A DNA stretch of 64,000 nt, from assembly GCA_032622095.1 (NCBI GenBank), contig CP136062.1, positions 201,091,959-201,155,958 on the forward strand, written 5' to 3'. Below, in pieces: positions 24,601 through 39,400 of this stretch. Position 1 is the first letter of the stretch, and each line of letters begins with the position of its first letter. This stretch comes from Siphonodentalium dalli. Lineage: Eukaryota > Mollusca > Scaphopoda > Gadilida > Siphonodentaliidae. The notes under the pieces are model-generated. The model did no database searches. It saw only the letters and a program-made list of their open reading frames with translations, and was not told the origin of the DNA. Position numbers and translations under genes: made by a program.

Positions 24601-27600
24601 TGATTCTCAAAATTAAGTGCATTTTAAGAAATTAGTTAGTCTCATCATGCTATAAAGGAAGGGCTGTCTGACTTGATTAGAACATTAAGTTCATCAAGTT
24701 AGGTCTGTGCCGGCCTGACATGCCTGTTTTGACCGACGACTTGTCTGTTGACCGATATTAGGAATTAATTATCATGAAATATGATACAGTTGGTAGCCGA
24801 GAGTACTGGTCTCTCATGCTAGCTAGCAGACCGGGGATCGTAACCTGGTCAGGGTATTCTGACAAAAATCAGAACTCGTTCAGATACCAAGTTTGTCAGG
24901 CTGAAAAGTCTCATTCTCAGATCACTAAATAAAGATCCAAATGCAAAAATGCCGACTCCCCCCCCCCCCCCCCCCCATTACAACATTTGTCCAAGTATGT
25001 TGTCATGGGTGCAGTACGCTGTCTGATCTGGTGCAGACATTAATGGCTGACCCATGTACAGGCCTCGGTCTGTGCATGTTGAAGAATGCTACTGGAGTCA
25101 CCACAGGATTATGAAGTTACTCAGTCATTGTAGCACCTGGACCAGTGCGTCTATAACCAGAATTGGTTCCTGCACTGAAATATCTACAGATACAGAATCT
25201 GCCACTCTCAAATGTAAAAAAGTTGGATTGGGAAACAGAGTCAGACACAAACTACATGTACTTTCGTAAAATTAAAAATTCATGGATATTTTAAGAATTT
25301 AAATGCATAGACATTAAAAAGACAATACCGGGTATGCTTTGTTCACATAGTATAGGCTACTGCATGCTTTGTTCACATAGTATAGGCTACTGCATGCTTT
25401 GTTCACATAGTATAGGCTACTGCATGCTTTGTTCACATAGTATAGGCTACTGCATGCTTTGTTCACATAGTATAGGCTACTGCATGCTTTGTTCACATAG
25501 TATAGGCTACTGCATGCTTTGTTCACATAGTATAGGCTACTGCATGCGCAGTTATGACCTTGCATGGGTATACAATTTGCAGTTACAAAATGACCGCAGA
25601 ACAAAGTAATGTGCAGACTTCTTAAGACATGCTAGTTGCTCATCATAAACTTCGTTGCAAAGCGCAATAAAATATGTGGATACAATGTACAACGTATAAT
25701 TAAAAATGCCTCGTCAGAACAGTTTTAAGACTATATTTTTTTCAAAACAAGTAAAATTTCCTTCAGTAAAATTTCCATAAATCCCAAGCCAGTTTTGTCA
25801 AATTTGGAAGATGACTTCGTTTTCGCCTAGCTCAATAAATTCACAAAATACCTGTATTTATAGGCCTCATATACATGTATCTGAAAATTACAAAACCTTT
25901 CCATTTACTATTGACATATATTCTTTTAAAATCCTGAAGATATCTCAAATATACAAGTTAAATAATTCTGGTGCTCAATTGGTGTATAATATTTCAAATA
26001 AATTTACAAATTCAAGAAATATAATATCCATGGCATGCATGTAAAAATGTAGATGTAGACTTAAGTTCTCAGACCTGCCCACTCAGATGAAATAAATATG
26101 AATGTACATGTATGTTCTAATCGGTTGTGGGACACAGAAAACTGTATACAGTTTGTGTACTTTGGGCAAGCACACAAGACATATAGAATATATTAATTTG
26201 GTTAGTTAATACAACATAGCACCCTAGATATTGGAGATCTCTTATCATTATCAGGTCATCGCGATCAGTGTTCACACTGGGCCAAAAATTATTTTGGCCA
26301 ATTCTGATTTTTGGCCAAATTAATATAACTTTGGCCAAGTTTAAAATCCTCATTTTCTGGTCTCACAATTAATGAATAATTTTGTTTTATATAACATCTA
26401 ACATTGTATATAATTATGTCCATACCTTCTAGTACCTTGTCGAGACTTCTTTAATCCCACCATTGTTACTTGACAATATACCACTACCCACCATCTACCA
26501 TTCAGCCTTCTTACAGACAAAGGATTCATTATTGTTAATACTCATTACTGTACTATTGCATTTGGTTGCACATTGTTTGATAGTGCACTGACATGAGTGT
26601 CTTTTTATACATTAAGCTGTATCACCTAATCAATTAGCAGATAATCATACTTTAAATGTTATTCCCATGTCGCTCCCATTTTGGCCTATGACAGCGAGCA
26701 CCTGATTACGATATAAGTGTTTCTCCTCGATTACGTCTAAAAGTTTCATTTTTCAGATGGGAAGTCAAAGAGGGACAATTATTCTTCGATCAACAGAGAA
26801 GCATTCTGGAGCAGACTTGGTGAGTACTGAGTACCATGTTAACCCTTTCTTTACTAAATGGATTTTCCCATCAGTTATAAAAGTATACATTGGAAGGGTC
26901 TATTATTCATCTGGAGGGATGTTCAGGAAACATAAGCAGATTGCACATAATACAAGTAAAGAAGGAGTCCTATTTATTGGAGGGAAAGTTCAGATGATTA
27001 GTTCAACAAACGACCTATTTTTGTTGAACTTATTATATGAAAATTTCCTAAGTGATAACTACTCGTCAATAAAATATTTAGTGTAGAAAGTGTTAAGATT
27101 CATTTCAGGGGCTCACCTCTTGCCTTCCTCAAAGGGAGGTGGGTATGGCAGGGGCAGGAAGTTCCAATTAAGTTTCATAAAATGGCAAAAAATAATTTAT
27201 TTAGTATTTATTTCGGTGTGAATTTGGCCTTAGAAAAAATTATTTTCTGAGAACTCTCAGTGGAATCACAAAACAAATTTATATTATTATTTATAACATT
27301 CATTTCTGCTTTTCCCAGCAGCAATATCTGACATATTAAATCTAATAACTACGAGAAAGTTTACTTTCCATTAATTTATCATTTTATATAAAACTTCCAG
27401 GAAAAATGTTTGATGCAATTTCGATTGAAGCAACCAAACTTTGTATGGCCTGTTCAAAGCCACCATATCCAACAGATAAGGTAAGTCACCTTATGTAACA
27501 CTGGAGTGTTTTAAACATCTTTTTTATAGGCACCCCCTCTCCCCCAATTAAAATATTTTCAAGTATTCTTATCTTTGAATTGACATCAACCCTGATAATT

Positions 27601-30600
27601 AGGAAAAATGTCCTAGGCAAAAAAAATGCCTAGGAGAAATATTTCTCCTAGGCAAAAACAGCATTCTCTTAGGCTTTTTTTTTTAACTAACTAAATGTAC
27701 TTAAAATGATTAACAAATAACATTCATTGACATATTGAATGATGATTGAATAGATTCAGTGAATATTTCTGTTAAGTTTCCACATTTTGAAATACCTATT
27801 TCTTGATTTTCTGAATTCAAAGGCACACCCTTTCAGTAGTTTCACAGTTTAGTACAGCTATGATCTATGCACAATTAACGGCCTTGACACCGACCGATTA
27901 CCGAGTGTCTCTAACTTCTAAAATCACTGAATCATTGGGAATAAAATTACTATTTTTCGGTTGGATCACGCTTTATTTCCATCAAGCCAAAATACACGAT
28001 TAAAAATATATTTGCACACTATAAAATGGTGCTCTCTGGTGATCTCGGATAATTTTGTCGCCAAATATATTCAGCAACATCGGTGAATTTAAGAGAATAC
28101 GCATGGACAGAATTGTTTGAGGTCTGTTCGATTTTCGGTCTCACGGTTACTGCGTATATAAAACACGGAATACCACAAAGACGGAAACAGAACTAAAACA
28201 AACAAAGTTTAAATCAGGATTATAAATTTTATATCTATCTATATACTTTAATATTTATCCATCTATACTAAAGTAACTATACATGCTAGCCATAAAAACT
28301 TCAAATACTATCATATTAAACCAGCATACACATCGCCAATATGCACCATATTTCTTTCCGGTTTGCGTTCCCGAAATTGGAAATCTCATAATTGTTTTCC
28401 GCACGGTAACACATTTGACTTAATAAACTTGGGGGTTGGGCAGCTCGTGGTGACAATATAACTGGTAGTTATCATTGCCTAGTGTCTGTTTATCATTTCT
28501 TCAGATAATGTCCTCGGCTATTTTTTAGCCGAGGATAATAAATTTTTCCTCGGCAAAACGGTCGGCTTTGCCGGTAGCCGACCGCTAATAATCAGGGTTG
28601 GACATGTTTCCCGGATTCTGTGCTGGATGATGATGAAGTATGTATCTGCAATATTTGTCTCAACACACTTGTATTGGCGTAAATTATCAGATGTTGGTTC
28701 ACTTACAAGCCCTTATAGTGTGTCTGTCGTTTGCAGAATGAGGTCCCCAGTGGGTGAATTTAGTGACGCTATCCCGCATAGCGGGCAAGCATCAATAAAT
28801 TCACCCTCTGGTGACCTCATTCTGCTTACGCCTCATCTTCTCTGGAAAGTTTTTTATCATCCAATTTCTATAGAAACTTAGATTCTATTTCTTTTTTAGT
28901 TTAGTTTCTCTATATCGGATATCCCCAAATTGGCAGACAAGACATTGCATAAGGTTCCCAATGGGTGTACATCACAATATTCGCCATTTGGGAACTTCTA
29001 TCATAGTCTATGTCTCCCATAGCAGATGAGGCCATTCAGAATGAGGTCCCCAGAGGCTAATTTGGTGATTCTAGTCCGCTATGCGGAATAGCATCACTAA
29101 ATTCACCCTATGGGGACCTCATTCGGCAAATGACTGGCACCTTAAACTCAGACTTGGTTCACTTATTTTATGTATCATAAAAAAATGCAAAGGAGATAAA
29201 CTGTCCAAACTGATTAATTAAGCCTATATTTGCCCAATTAATCTGCACAATGTGGGTGTACATGTAAATATATCGCTAATTATTGTCACATAATCACGCC
29301 ATGCGTCTGATTTCAACTCACATTAGGATTAACAATTAACTGCAGCCTGGAAATTGCATTATTATTTTATGCGTATACATTTCCTGAAAAAAGTACTTTA
29401 AAAACTTAGTTGGAATATATATAAATTATGAAATCCGAAATTACACGTGTGATGTTATTTCCTTCAAATATGCACACAGAAATTCTCAATGCCTTTATAA
29501 TAACAATCTCGCGACCGTCTATATCAGATTTTGAATCTGCGGAGAAGTCCCTATTTGCAGGGCCCTACTTTTGTCATGACCAAGATGTATGTTTAACCCT
29601 TTAATTTATTTTAAAATAATACATTTGAATAGTATATTTTTAATTTGCTGGGATGTTCAGATAACATGAACAGACAACAGGTGGAGAAACAATATCAATT
29701 ACCATCCACCCATTTGTTCAGTTAGTATGTCAAACAACCAATCGTGGAACATCTACACATATCAATGTATGGTAATCAAGTAACTAATCATCAGTGAATA
29801 TTCAGTAATCAAAGGTTTAACCCTTTACCCAACAGAAGGGCCCTGTGCCAATGCATTCTCTTATATATGCGAGTCGACCATAGGTCGCCTCGCATATATA
29901 AGAGAATGCATTGGCTTAACACATTAAAAATTATAAAATTGTTAAAGAATGTAGGTAAAAAGTGTTAAAAAAATGATTTTTTTTAGGCCAATGCATTCTC
30001 TTATATATGCGAGGCGACATATGGTCGACTCGCATATATAAGAGAATGCATTGGCACAGGGCATAACTGTAACTATCACAATGTGGTCAAGGAGCCGGTT
30101 CCAATGATATCCATATTTGTATGGTTCTATTGAGACAGACCGAAGATATTTTAGGCTGTTGAAGCTTTATTTGGCCGTTTTTGGCCAGTTTGTTGGGTAA
30201 AGGGTTAAAAATATATTGCTTTATTTTCTTTTTCCATTTTCAGGAGCTATCACCCATGATAGATACGGCTCAGAAGACTGCACTTGCTCTAACATCTGTG
30301 TATTACTCACTGCCTCCCGAAGAAGGTACTGTACAGATACTTACCATAGAAGGAAGGACAATATACAGGGCTGGTGTCAGTCTGGAGTAAACTCAGACCT
30401 TTCATAGTTATACCCCCCGCAACGAGAGTCAGCTTGTCCGTCCGTCCGTCGTCTGTCGTCCGTCCGTGGACACAAATTTGTCTGGAGTTTTTCTCAGTCG
30501 TTTTTTGATCAATTGTCGTGAAACTTGGCACAGACATCAACCACCATGGGAACCTGTGCACCTGCGATTATGACGTCTGTCGGACTTTTTTTTGTGGAGT

Positions 30601-33368
30601 TATCCACCCTTTTTCAACTTAGAAAATTTTCGCAACATGCATACTTTTGTCCGAGCTTTTATTCCTACATTTTTTGGTCAATTTTTTTAAAACGTGGCAC
30701 AGATATTTAGTACCATAGGAACTTGTGCACCTGACGTCTGTCCGACATTTTTTGGTGGAGTTATTCCCCTTTTTCGACTTAGAAATTTGTTCGCAACATA
30801 CATAATTTTGTCCAAGCTTTTATTCCTACATTTTTCGGTCAATAGGTTTAAGATTAGGGTTATGGTTGTACACCTGCAATGGGAACTGTTATTTTATTAT
30901 TTTAACTAAATGTTTACTGACATGTGAAACATTTTAGTATTTTAAAAACAGGGGGGTATCCGTAGTCCCATTGGGACAGTCACACCTCTAGTTTTCATTT
31001 ACCCAACTCCATGATTCCACATCAGTAGTGCCAATCAGAACTCACTATTCGTAGCACCAATATAAAGGAGTCCAATCGACACGTTTAATATAGCGCAATG
31101 TGATGTAATTCGGAGGAATTCCGCAAACCTTCCGAGAAATGATAAATTGTCGGGAATACGATAGACTCAGTATCTGTATGAATCTGAGTGTATGTTTACA
31201 AAGACTGGGTTGGTGTGAATGTACTAAATTAGTATTACACATCATTGGAAATCTTAATCATCCCCCGCAAATGAAGTATCCCACTTTGCAGTGCACTTGT
31301 TGAAACAATCACTTTAAATCAAACTACGGTAATGCCCTAAATAATCGAATATTTAACCACAGCAGAATTATGGGTAAATTTTCAGGATTTAACCAGAAAT
31401 ATGGCTTGTTGCAATTCATCGGAAAGCTCTCACTGAGAGCTTTCCGATGAATGGCAACAAGCGATATTTCCGACTAAATCCTGAAAAAATTGCCCATAAT
31501 TCTGCTGTGGTTCAGGAGTCGATTATTTCGGACATTACCGTAGTCGTCTCTGTCAGAGATGATTTTATTCATATCTGTCACTCTTATTGCATTGCATAGT
31601 TTGCATTATCTCTGTATATGATCAATCTGCTACTGAGGCTGTTATTTGAAATAAAAAATAATGGTAAAACCCTTCTGTCTTCGCTGACAATAAATTATTG
31701 CCTGTTGAACAAAACATTACCGATATGTTTTTCCACGAATAGGCTAGTTTTTACATGTTTGTGTTATTTTCATAGGGATATTGGTCTGCAAGTCAACACA
31801 AGATGGTGTGCTGGAACTATTAAACAGTCTCCGAACTCTGGTGGTCTCCCTGGGCGAGAGTGTTGGGTGAGTCATTATAATTGATAGAAGTTTCTTTTTC
31901 TTCATTTATGAGCATTGTGTTGGCAATAAAACACTAACTCACGAAATAAGAAAATAAAACTCTCATGACATAGCGCTCAACAGATGTTTGGTGGTTTTTT
32001 CATTCTGTCAATGTTTTTATTCACAACCTTCATGTATTTTTTGCTTTGATGATGCATTGATTGTAGAAATCAGAAAATTCTATTATATTGTAATATCATT
32101 TAACTCGCTAGTGTGTCTATATGCTTTTCTTATGATCTGCTTGTAATATGTGAAATAGGAATAAGTACATTCTGCTAAATTAGTGGACCAAATACTTGTT
32201 GCTCATACGGGCAAATATATGCACAGCATTTGTAAATAAGAAATCCAACCATTCATGCTTTGAATAAGAATTTTTAATTGCTCCTGTGAAAGTTTCTTGA
32301 ATTATAACTCATAATGAATAGGCTGGTCTGCTCAACCGTTTATCCATTTCATGTGTAAAATAGTCACTCACAAATACTATATGGTATTGTACATATATCA
32401 TCTGTCACAGTTTGTCTTGATACCGATGAATCACAGTTCATACATGCCTATTTAATGCTATTCACTGCTGTTATCTCCTTATTATACCCCCAGGGGTCTT
32501 GGAGAAAAATCCGGACGGATGGACAGACAGATCCTACTCTTTATTATATATAGATATGCCATATTATTTATACCATTTGAAAGAGGAAGCTTCAAAACAT
32601 TGTATTATCAACTTATCCTGTGTAATAAACTGTGAACATGTTATTTTTGTTGAGATACCGACATGTTTTCTGTGCTGAAGTTTCATCTGGACTATACTGC
32701 AAAGTCTATTATTTTCAATGGAAGGGAAATAACTCTATATCTTAGTTTGAATTCTGTTGTTTTCTGGGAGCGAGACGGGGGAAATATTTCTATGATTTCA
32801 GCTATTTTCTATTCTCTATGGGCACCTTCTGAGAAACAGACGTTCCAAATGGTGATGAATTATAGTAATTTAATTATATTTTATGTCATAGATTGTTATT
32901 AAAACCATGCATCAAGGCACTATAAAAAAAATAATCGGTGACTCGAAAATTAAAGGGGCCTTTAAAATTCTGGTTTCATTGTCGAGGCAAATGTCATTTT
33001 GCTTGTACATGTAATAAATATTTTTTAAATCAGTGAGCAGTCTGTTAATTCGTAACTCCATCTCTTACTATAGGTCTACTCAGCAGCTTCAGTCTACTGG
33101 ATATGTCTGGCAGTGTGCCGATCTATTCCCAACATTACCTCAAGGTTAGTGGCTGAAATAACTTGTATGCTAGTCCAGATTACTCAGTCCAAGTTTCCTC
33201 TGTCTATGCCATTGTGCATATTGGCTGTGCTAGATGCTGGTCCAAACCATGCATTTTCTACCACATAGCTATAGGGATGGCATCTTGTTTTTATGTTTAC
33301 CCATACCATAGTATGGTAAACATAGTGTCGTTGCCCGGATTGACCACTCGTCGTTAGTCCGTCCGTCC

Positions 33369-33402
<34 letters not shown>

Positions 33403-36400
33403 AGACACTTTACGCATGGTGCGATAACTCGAACATTTTATATCTGATCGGAACCAAATTTTGTATATGAATTTGTCAGCACCAAATACAGATCGAGTTC
33501 GAATATGGGTTCGATCCGAGTTTTTTTCACGGAGTTATGGCCCTTTTTCGACTTAGAATTCATGCATGCTACCATAACTCAAAAAAATTTTATCTGATCA
33601 GAATCAAATTTGGTATGCAAGTTTCTCGGACCAAAATACAGATCGAGTTCGAATATGGGTTTGATCCGATATTTTTCAATGGAGTTATGGCCCTTTTTCG
33701 ACTTAGAATTCATGCATGCTGCCATAACTCAAATTTTTTTTTATCTGATCAGAACCAAATTTGGTATGCGAGTTTCTCAACTCAAAATACAGATCGAGTT
33801 TGAATATGGGTTATATCCAACATTTTATACCAGAGTTATGGCCCTTTTTCAACTAAGAATTGAACAGATAACCATAGCAGTCTACAATTAATTACCAGTG
33901 GTATCAGTTTAGCTCTGAGAGCAGTAAATCTGTATTATGGGAATTAGAGTTATTTTTTACTCCCATGTTTATGATGACACACTCCTCACCTGTATAGTTT
34001 TTGGTATCGATCGGTTGATCGGTTTAGAAATTATTAACACTTTGCATCCGCACATAGGCATGAGCTATCCGATGCTGTAACCAAATTATTTTTTGTCCGA
34101 TTGTTTTCATATTTGATATGTAGGTTTATAATGACACACCCCTCACCTGTATAGTTTTTGGTATCGATCGGTTGATCGGTTTAGAAAATAATTAACCCTG
34201 CACACAAATGCTATCTGATCCATCTAAGTCAAACTGTTTTCTTCTGATATGCCTCATATTTCTTACCAAGGTTTTTCTTAGCACGTTCTTTATCTGTATG
34301 GTTTTTGGTATCGTTTAATTAACCCTTTTCAAACTTATGTTTACTTAGAACTCAAAACATTTTTCATCTGATCTACACCAAATTTGGTACATGTGGTCCT
34401 CACCCCGAAATACAGATCAAGTTCAAATTTGGGTTTGATCCGATATATTTTAACAGAGTTATGGCCCTTTATAATTCAAGTAATTTACTACCTATTGTAT
34501 ATGCCCTGTGAGAATTTAAGACAAACAACTTTACACAGTAATCTGCTTTATAGGGATCAGAAAATGACACTGGATACTCTTTGCTAAACCACTGCTGTTC
34601 CCAGAGCTGTAAAATTTAAGTGATTGATGATACTTTACTCCAGTTTGTGTGCAATAGTAATTTAACCCAACCTGTTGAAACATGTTCATGGCATTAATAC
34701 AAATAGTCCATTGTCCATGTGAAGGATTTTCTGGAGCATGGCTGTTTAGAGAATTGTTGTTTACAGAGACACTGTTGTCTTATCTTGAGAAAACAATTTA
34801 TCCACACATTAGTTCCATCATATGATGTCATTGAAAATGATTAACACTCTCCACACATCATATGTTCATTCTCCTATTCTATGTCCAGGTTGATCGTGAT
34901 CCACTTTTCACTTGCATGTATTTCAGGATTAAAATTAACCTATTCCATAGACACATCATATCTGATACGCAGATTTTAAATTATCTCTTTCGCCTTAGGC
35001 CATGTTCACTAAGAATTTCTATTAATTATAAGCCACCAATTGAATATTCATCATTTGAGGATATATCTTATTTTGAAATTCCCTCTATTGCATTTGGGCT
35101 GCAGGATAATAATAATGGTTCTCGTATTCTTGAAGCTGACTTTTTGGTCAAATATTTTTCACCCAATCACTTTTATAATCTCATTCAGGTTGATTGTGAT
35201 ACATTCTTCATGTGTATAGATTTTGGTATTGATTGAATGGTTTTGAGAATATTAACCCAATATTTAATAATATTTCTGCTGTTACAGACATTGTATCTTT
35301 CCAATGATCAGCTTAGAATAAAATTAACCATAGGTACATGTATACTGTACGCGATCCAATGTTATGACTCTAATATTTTCAATTTGACCCTTCTCATATC
35401 TCTCCTTTAGTTATCTGATAATTCTGTATTAAAATATTTTATATCCAACCATTATCAATCATATTTTTTAATATCAAGGTCTATACACCCCTCACTTATA
35501 TAGATGTTCAGGTGTTTGTTGGTCTCTAATCTCAATCATCCCATAACTTTTACTATGCAGCTAACACAACAACATAATCTGTTATGACTCAGGTTCCATT
35601 GTAAGAATTAAATAAATAGAGTTATTATGATGTTAATATTGTAACAATTATATCTTTAACAGCTATGGTGCATCTGTCTGACTGTGTTTGGGTATAATTA
35701 TCTTTATCAATCTATCACACATACATGTATCTCTGTTGGAGTGACCGAATAGGTTGAAATCGAATGTCATATCCATCTTCCTATTGTGTTTAAATGAGCA
35801 AGTTGCTCAATATGTCTGATTCCACTATGAAACTAATAAATAATAGTACGCTGTGAATTGTTGAAATTCTTGCACTCATAAAAAGATCGCTATCGCCAAG
35901 GTATGGGTTAAACATCTGCCGATCGTGATCGGCCTCTCGTTATATTATATTGTATATATCACTGGAAGTGTCTATGATGTTGATATGGCTATAAGGTGTA
36001 TATTCCCTTCCCTGTTATAGACATGCTGTCCGTTTTATAAGCAAAATAAAGATCACAAGTGCCCTCTGTCGCTTATAAAACTGATGACAATATTTATAAC
36101 ACCCAATCAACTATGTACACTATGTGAATTGTGAACTAATTTGCTTGAACACAACCTAATATCTTAATTATAAAGTACTTGACTTTTCTGAAGTGAACAG
36201 TTATATTCATAAAAATCCAGGCGTCAAAACAGTCAATGTTAAAATAATTATTTAGCTCAGTCGGGCAGGCATGATTGCGGACAATGTGCTCCGCAATGAT
36301 TTGTGCGGTCTTATTATTGAGAAGGCTGGAACGTCATCATGCTGCATGTGAAATACATTTAAATGGTTATATATATAAATCAACAGCTGTCGGGTGAGCC

Positions 36401-39400
36401 CTGTCCCATTCTGTAATTTGCAAATCTAAACATAGTCGCTCGTTGATCCGATACATAGGAAGAGTCTTCCAAGCATGTATTGTCAATAATACAATGCAAC
36501 ATGTGTTACAAACTGTACAGAATTGTTTAACTTGCGAGTTACAATACAATATATTTCATATGGAATCGCTGTCAATCAAACCACTACCTGCTTAATTTCA
36601 CTTCCCCACAACCCCATGGTGCCCACCCTCCCCTATTTTCCACGCATAAAAGCACATTATTTCCATTCCCATCCACATTCTTGGAATAACCGCTGGCCAC
36701 AATAATTTGCGTGCATCGGATGTCAGGCAGCTTATAGGTTACACTGGTGTAAATAAGGTTCCGAGTGACATCTAGCGGATGCTGGAGGATATATAGGAGA
36801 GAATAAAATAGACACTGGGCCCTGATTGGTCAATAGCCTTGTGTGCTTTTCACATAAAAAAATCATCACACCTCTTCCCTATGATTTCCCATAGGTAAAA
36901 TAACCATTGGCACAGGAATTAACCCTTTGTAGTGAAGTTGAATTTTTTGGTGTGGTCTAAAATATGACTGTATTGTTTTATGCGGTTCTGACACTAGTTA
37001 CGAAAACATAAGATTTAAAGATACGGTTGGCCTTGGCGGTGGGTATCCTGTGAAAATATTTCCACCCGTCAAAAACCGCCACAAACAGAAAGAACAACAA
37101 ATTGTAGACAGACTTTGTCCGTATACAAATAAGAAATATCGCTTAAACAGTATGTTATTGTCATATATTTGACCATTGTTATGTAAACAAAGGCATAAAA
37201 AGTTACTTTTCTGGTGTTTGTTTATATTATGATGGTAAACATAAAGAGCGTTCTTTGTTTGTGAATTCCTGATATGGAACGAATAAAGAGCGTTTATGCC
37301 ATTTGTGTGTGATTAGCCAGCAGCATTGTGCTGTCTTCTGTAACACAATCAGGCTCTTGCTTAGGTAAAATATAGTAAATCTTTATGATAACATGCTGTT
37401 TACTCGATGGTCATGGTATATATGAACGAAAATGTATGCGTTTTAATTTTTTTTCTGTTTACGGTGATTGGAACAAATATAAATATTTTCGACAACTAAG
37501 GCCTCACGTGCCTTTAAAGGCGAATTCCCTGCTAGACAGACATGATTTTTTTGTGTAAAAAGTTTCCCAAAATGTCAATTTTTCAGATTTAAAGAAAATT
37601 TTGGACCCAACATTTATATTGCCAACACTATACGCTAAAACGTTAGCACTGAGGCCTATGGAAAACATTTACACTAGTGTAACCTATAATGAACAGCAAT
37701 CTAGCATATAGGTTTATATGGTTGACAATGATCCCGTTGTTGGGACAATTTTTATTGTTGTATTTTTTTGTTAAATCATCGTTTTCAAGCAGTCAATATT
37801 TCCGGTTGACACATGTGATCATAAAAATTAGTTTACCTGCTTGAAAGTATGATTAATTATGAGTTTACTTACCATTATATTCAATTTGATATTCGATTCA
37901 CGAATTTTACTGATATACGATTCAATATTCATGCAAACAAGATATTTGCAGGAGCCTAGTAGCTGCAGGATATTGCCGAAAGAGCAAATAATGTGGATTA
38001 CCACATGGAAATACAGGCAAAGTTCAAATTTCGGTTCAGTCGGCCAATTTTTACCGGTTATGGTCATGGTCGACTTGTAAGTGTTCATTATTTGCTGATT
38101 ATTTTGGTTTCCGCGTGATAACTTTAGATCTAGATATCTGATTGTTTTCAAATTTGGTATATGGTTTACTCATATTGAAAATACAGTTCATATTCTCTCC
38201 TATATATCCTCCAGCATCCGCCCACCTATTTTTGACCAGAGTTCTGGTCCTTTTTAACTTATAATTTGACGATTATTTTGGATTCTGGGTGATCGCATTA
38301 GTTATAGCTATATGTTTGCTTTCAAATTTGGTATATTGATTACTTGTATGAAAATACAGATCAAGTTGGAATTTAGGTTCGGCTGCCCATTTTGACCACA
38401 GTTATGGTTCATGTCGACTTATAATTCACCTTAGAATTTTGTGCCAATTTGAGGTTATCTTTCAATGCTTGACCCTGTTAACTTAGAGCATGAATGGTGT
38501 GATTATATGGCTCAAGTGTTTGATTACAATAAAAATAAATACTTTTTAATTTGATGAATATAATTACAATACAAATACTTTTTTCCAGTTGATATATTTT
38601 GATGTATTTATACTTTTCAAAAAGTTATCAAATACTTTTTGATTACATCTGATTACCTTGAGATGAAATGATGAAGAATTCATAGTTTATTTTATCATTG
38701 TGTGCCAACTCTGCTTTTCTGTCAAAATATAGTTAACCTTAATATTTTTTAAAAGGCCGCTCGGCAAGTGTCCCCCGAAACGGTGGCTTCATTTGGAGCA
38801 GTGGCTTTGTAGAAATATATTATATGGATAAAATATTTGTGCATTTGTCTCATAACTGAGATGCATATACAAATAACCAAATCTGAAAAACTATATGTGC
38901 ATCACCATTGCACACCGCCTCTTCCCATAGTCAATCACATGATCACATTGTAAATATCAGTAATTCACATTATCAACACTGGTACTAATGCCTTATTGTC
39001 TGGCGATGTGTGAAGTGCAACTTTAACATTCTCCAACCATTCAGTATGTGTATACTTAGTCTATCATAGTATTGTTGAATTGTTATATCTCTGAAGGCGT
39101 GATGGCTTCTCATAGCACTTCCATGACTAGATTCCTGACATTTTGCATATATAACAGAATACATTGGCCTAAAAATATTTACCTTGTAAGCCAGTGCATT
39201 CTCTTATATATGCAAGGCTCCCTATGGGAGACTCACATATATAAGAGAATGCACTGGCGCAGAATCTTTAATGCTGCACTAGTGCAGCTCCCGTTGTGAA
39301 AGTGTTAAATTTCGTCACACTGTAATGTTAATCATATTGATTGGACACTTTGAGTTTAATCTTAGAGAAAGTTCTGATTGGTGGTAATGCCTCGGAAGCC

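Noticed and set aside
25314-25609. CRISPR-like or coding reading of the seven 30-bp repeats
   Set aside because: The repeats are directly adjacent without unique spacers, and the context is a eukaryotic intron. Both strands open is a by-product of the unit length.
26757-27086. 109-residue plus-strand frame starting at an ATG
   Set aside because: It uses the wrong frame of CCNDBP1 exon 2 and runs through the donor into the intron. The frame starting at 26759 aligns with the family and has the right phase.
34862-35236. 124-residue frame, with a similar 139-residue frame at 45055-45474
   Set aside because: Both fall in the two HINE copies. The frames are not collinear between copies and there is no domain.
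36250-36320. tRNA-like A box TAGCTCAGTCGGGCAGGC
   Set aside because: No B box or cloverleaf could be drawn downstream.
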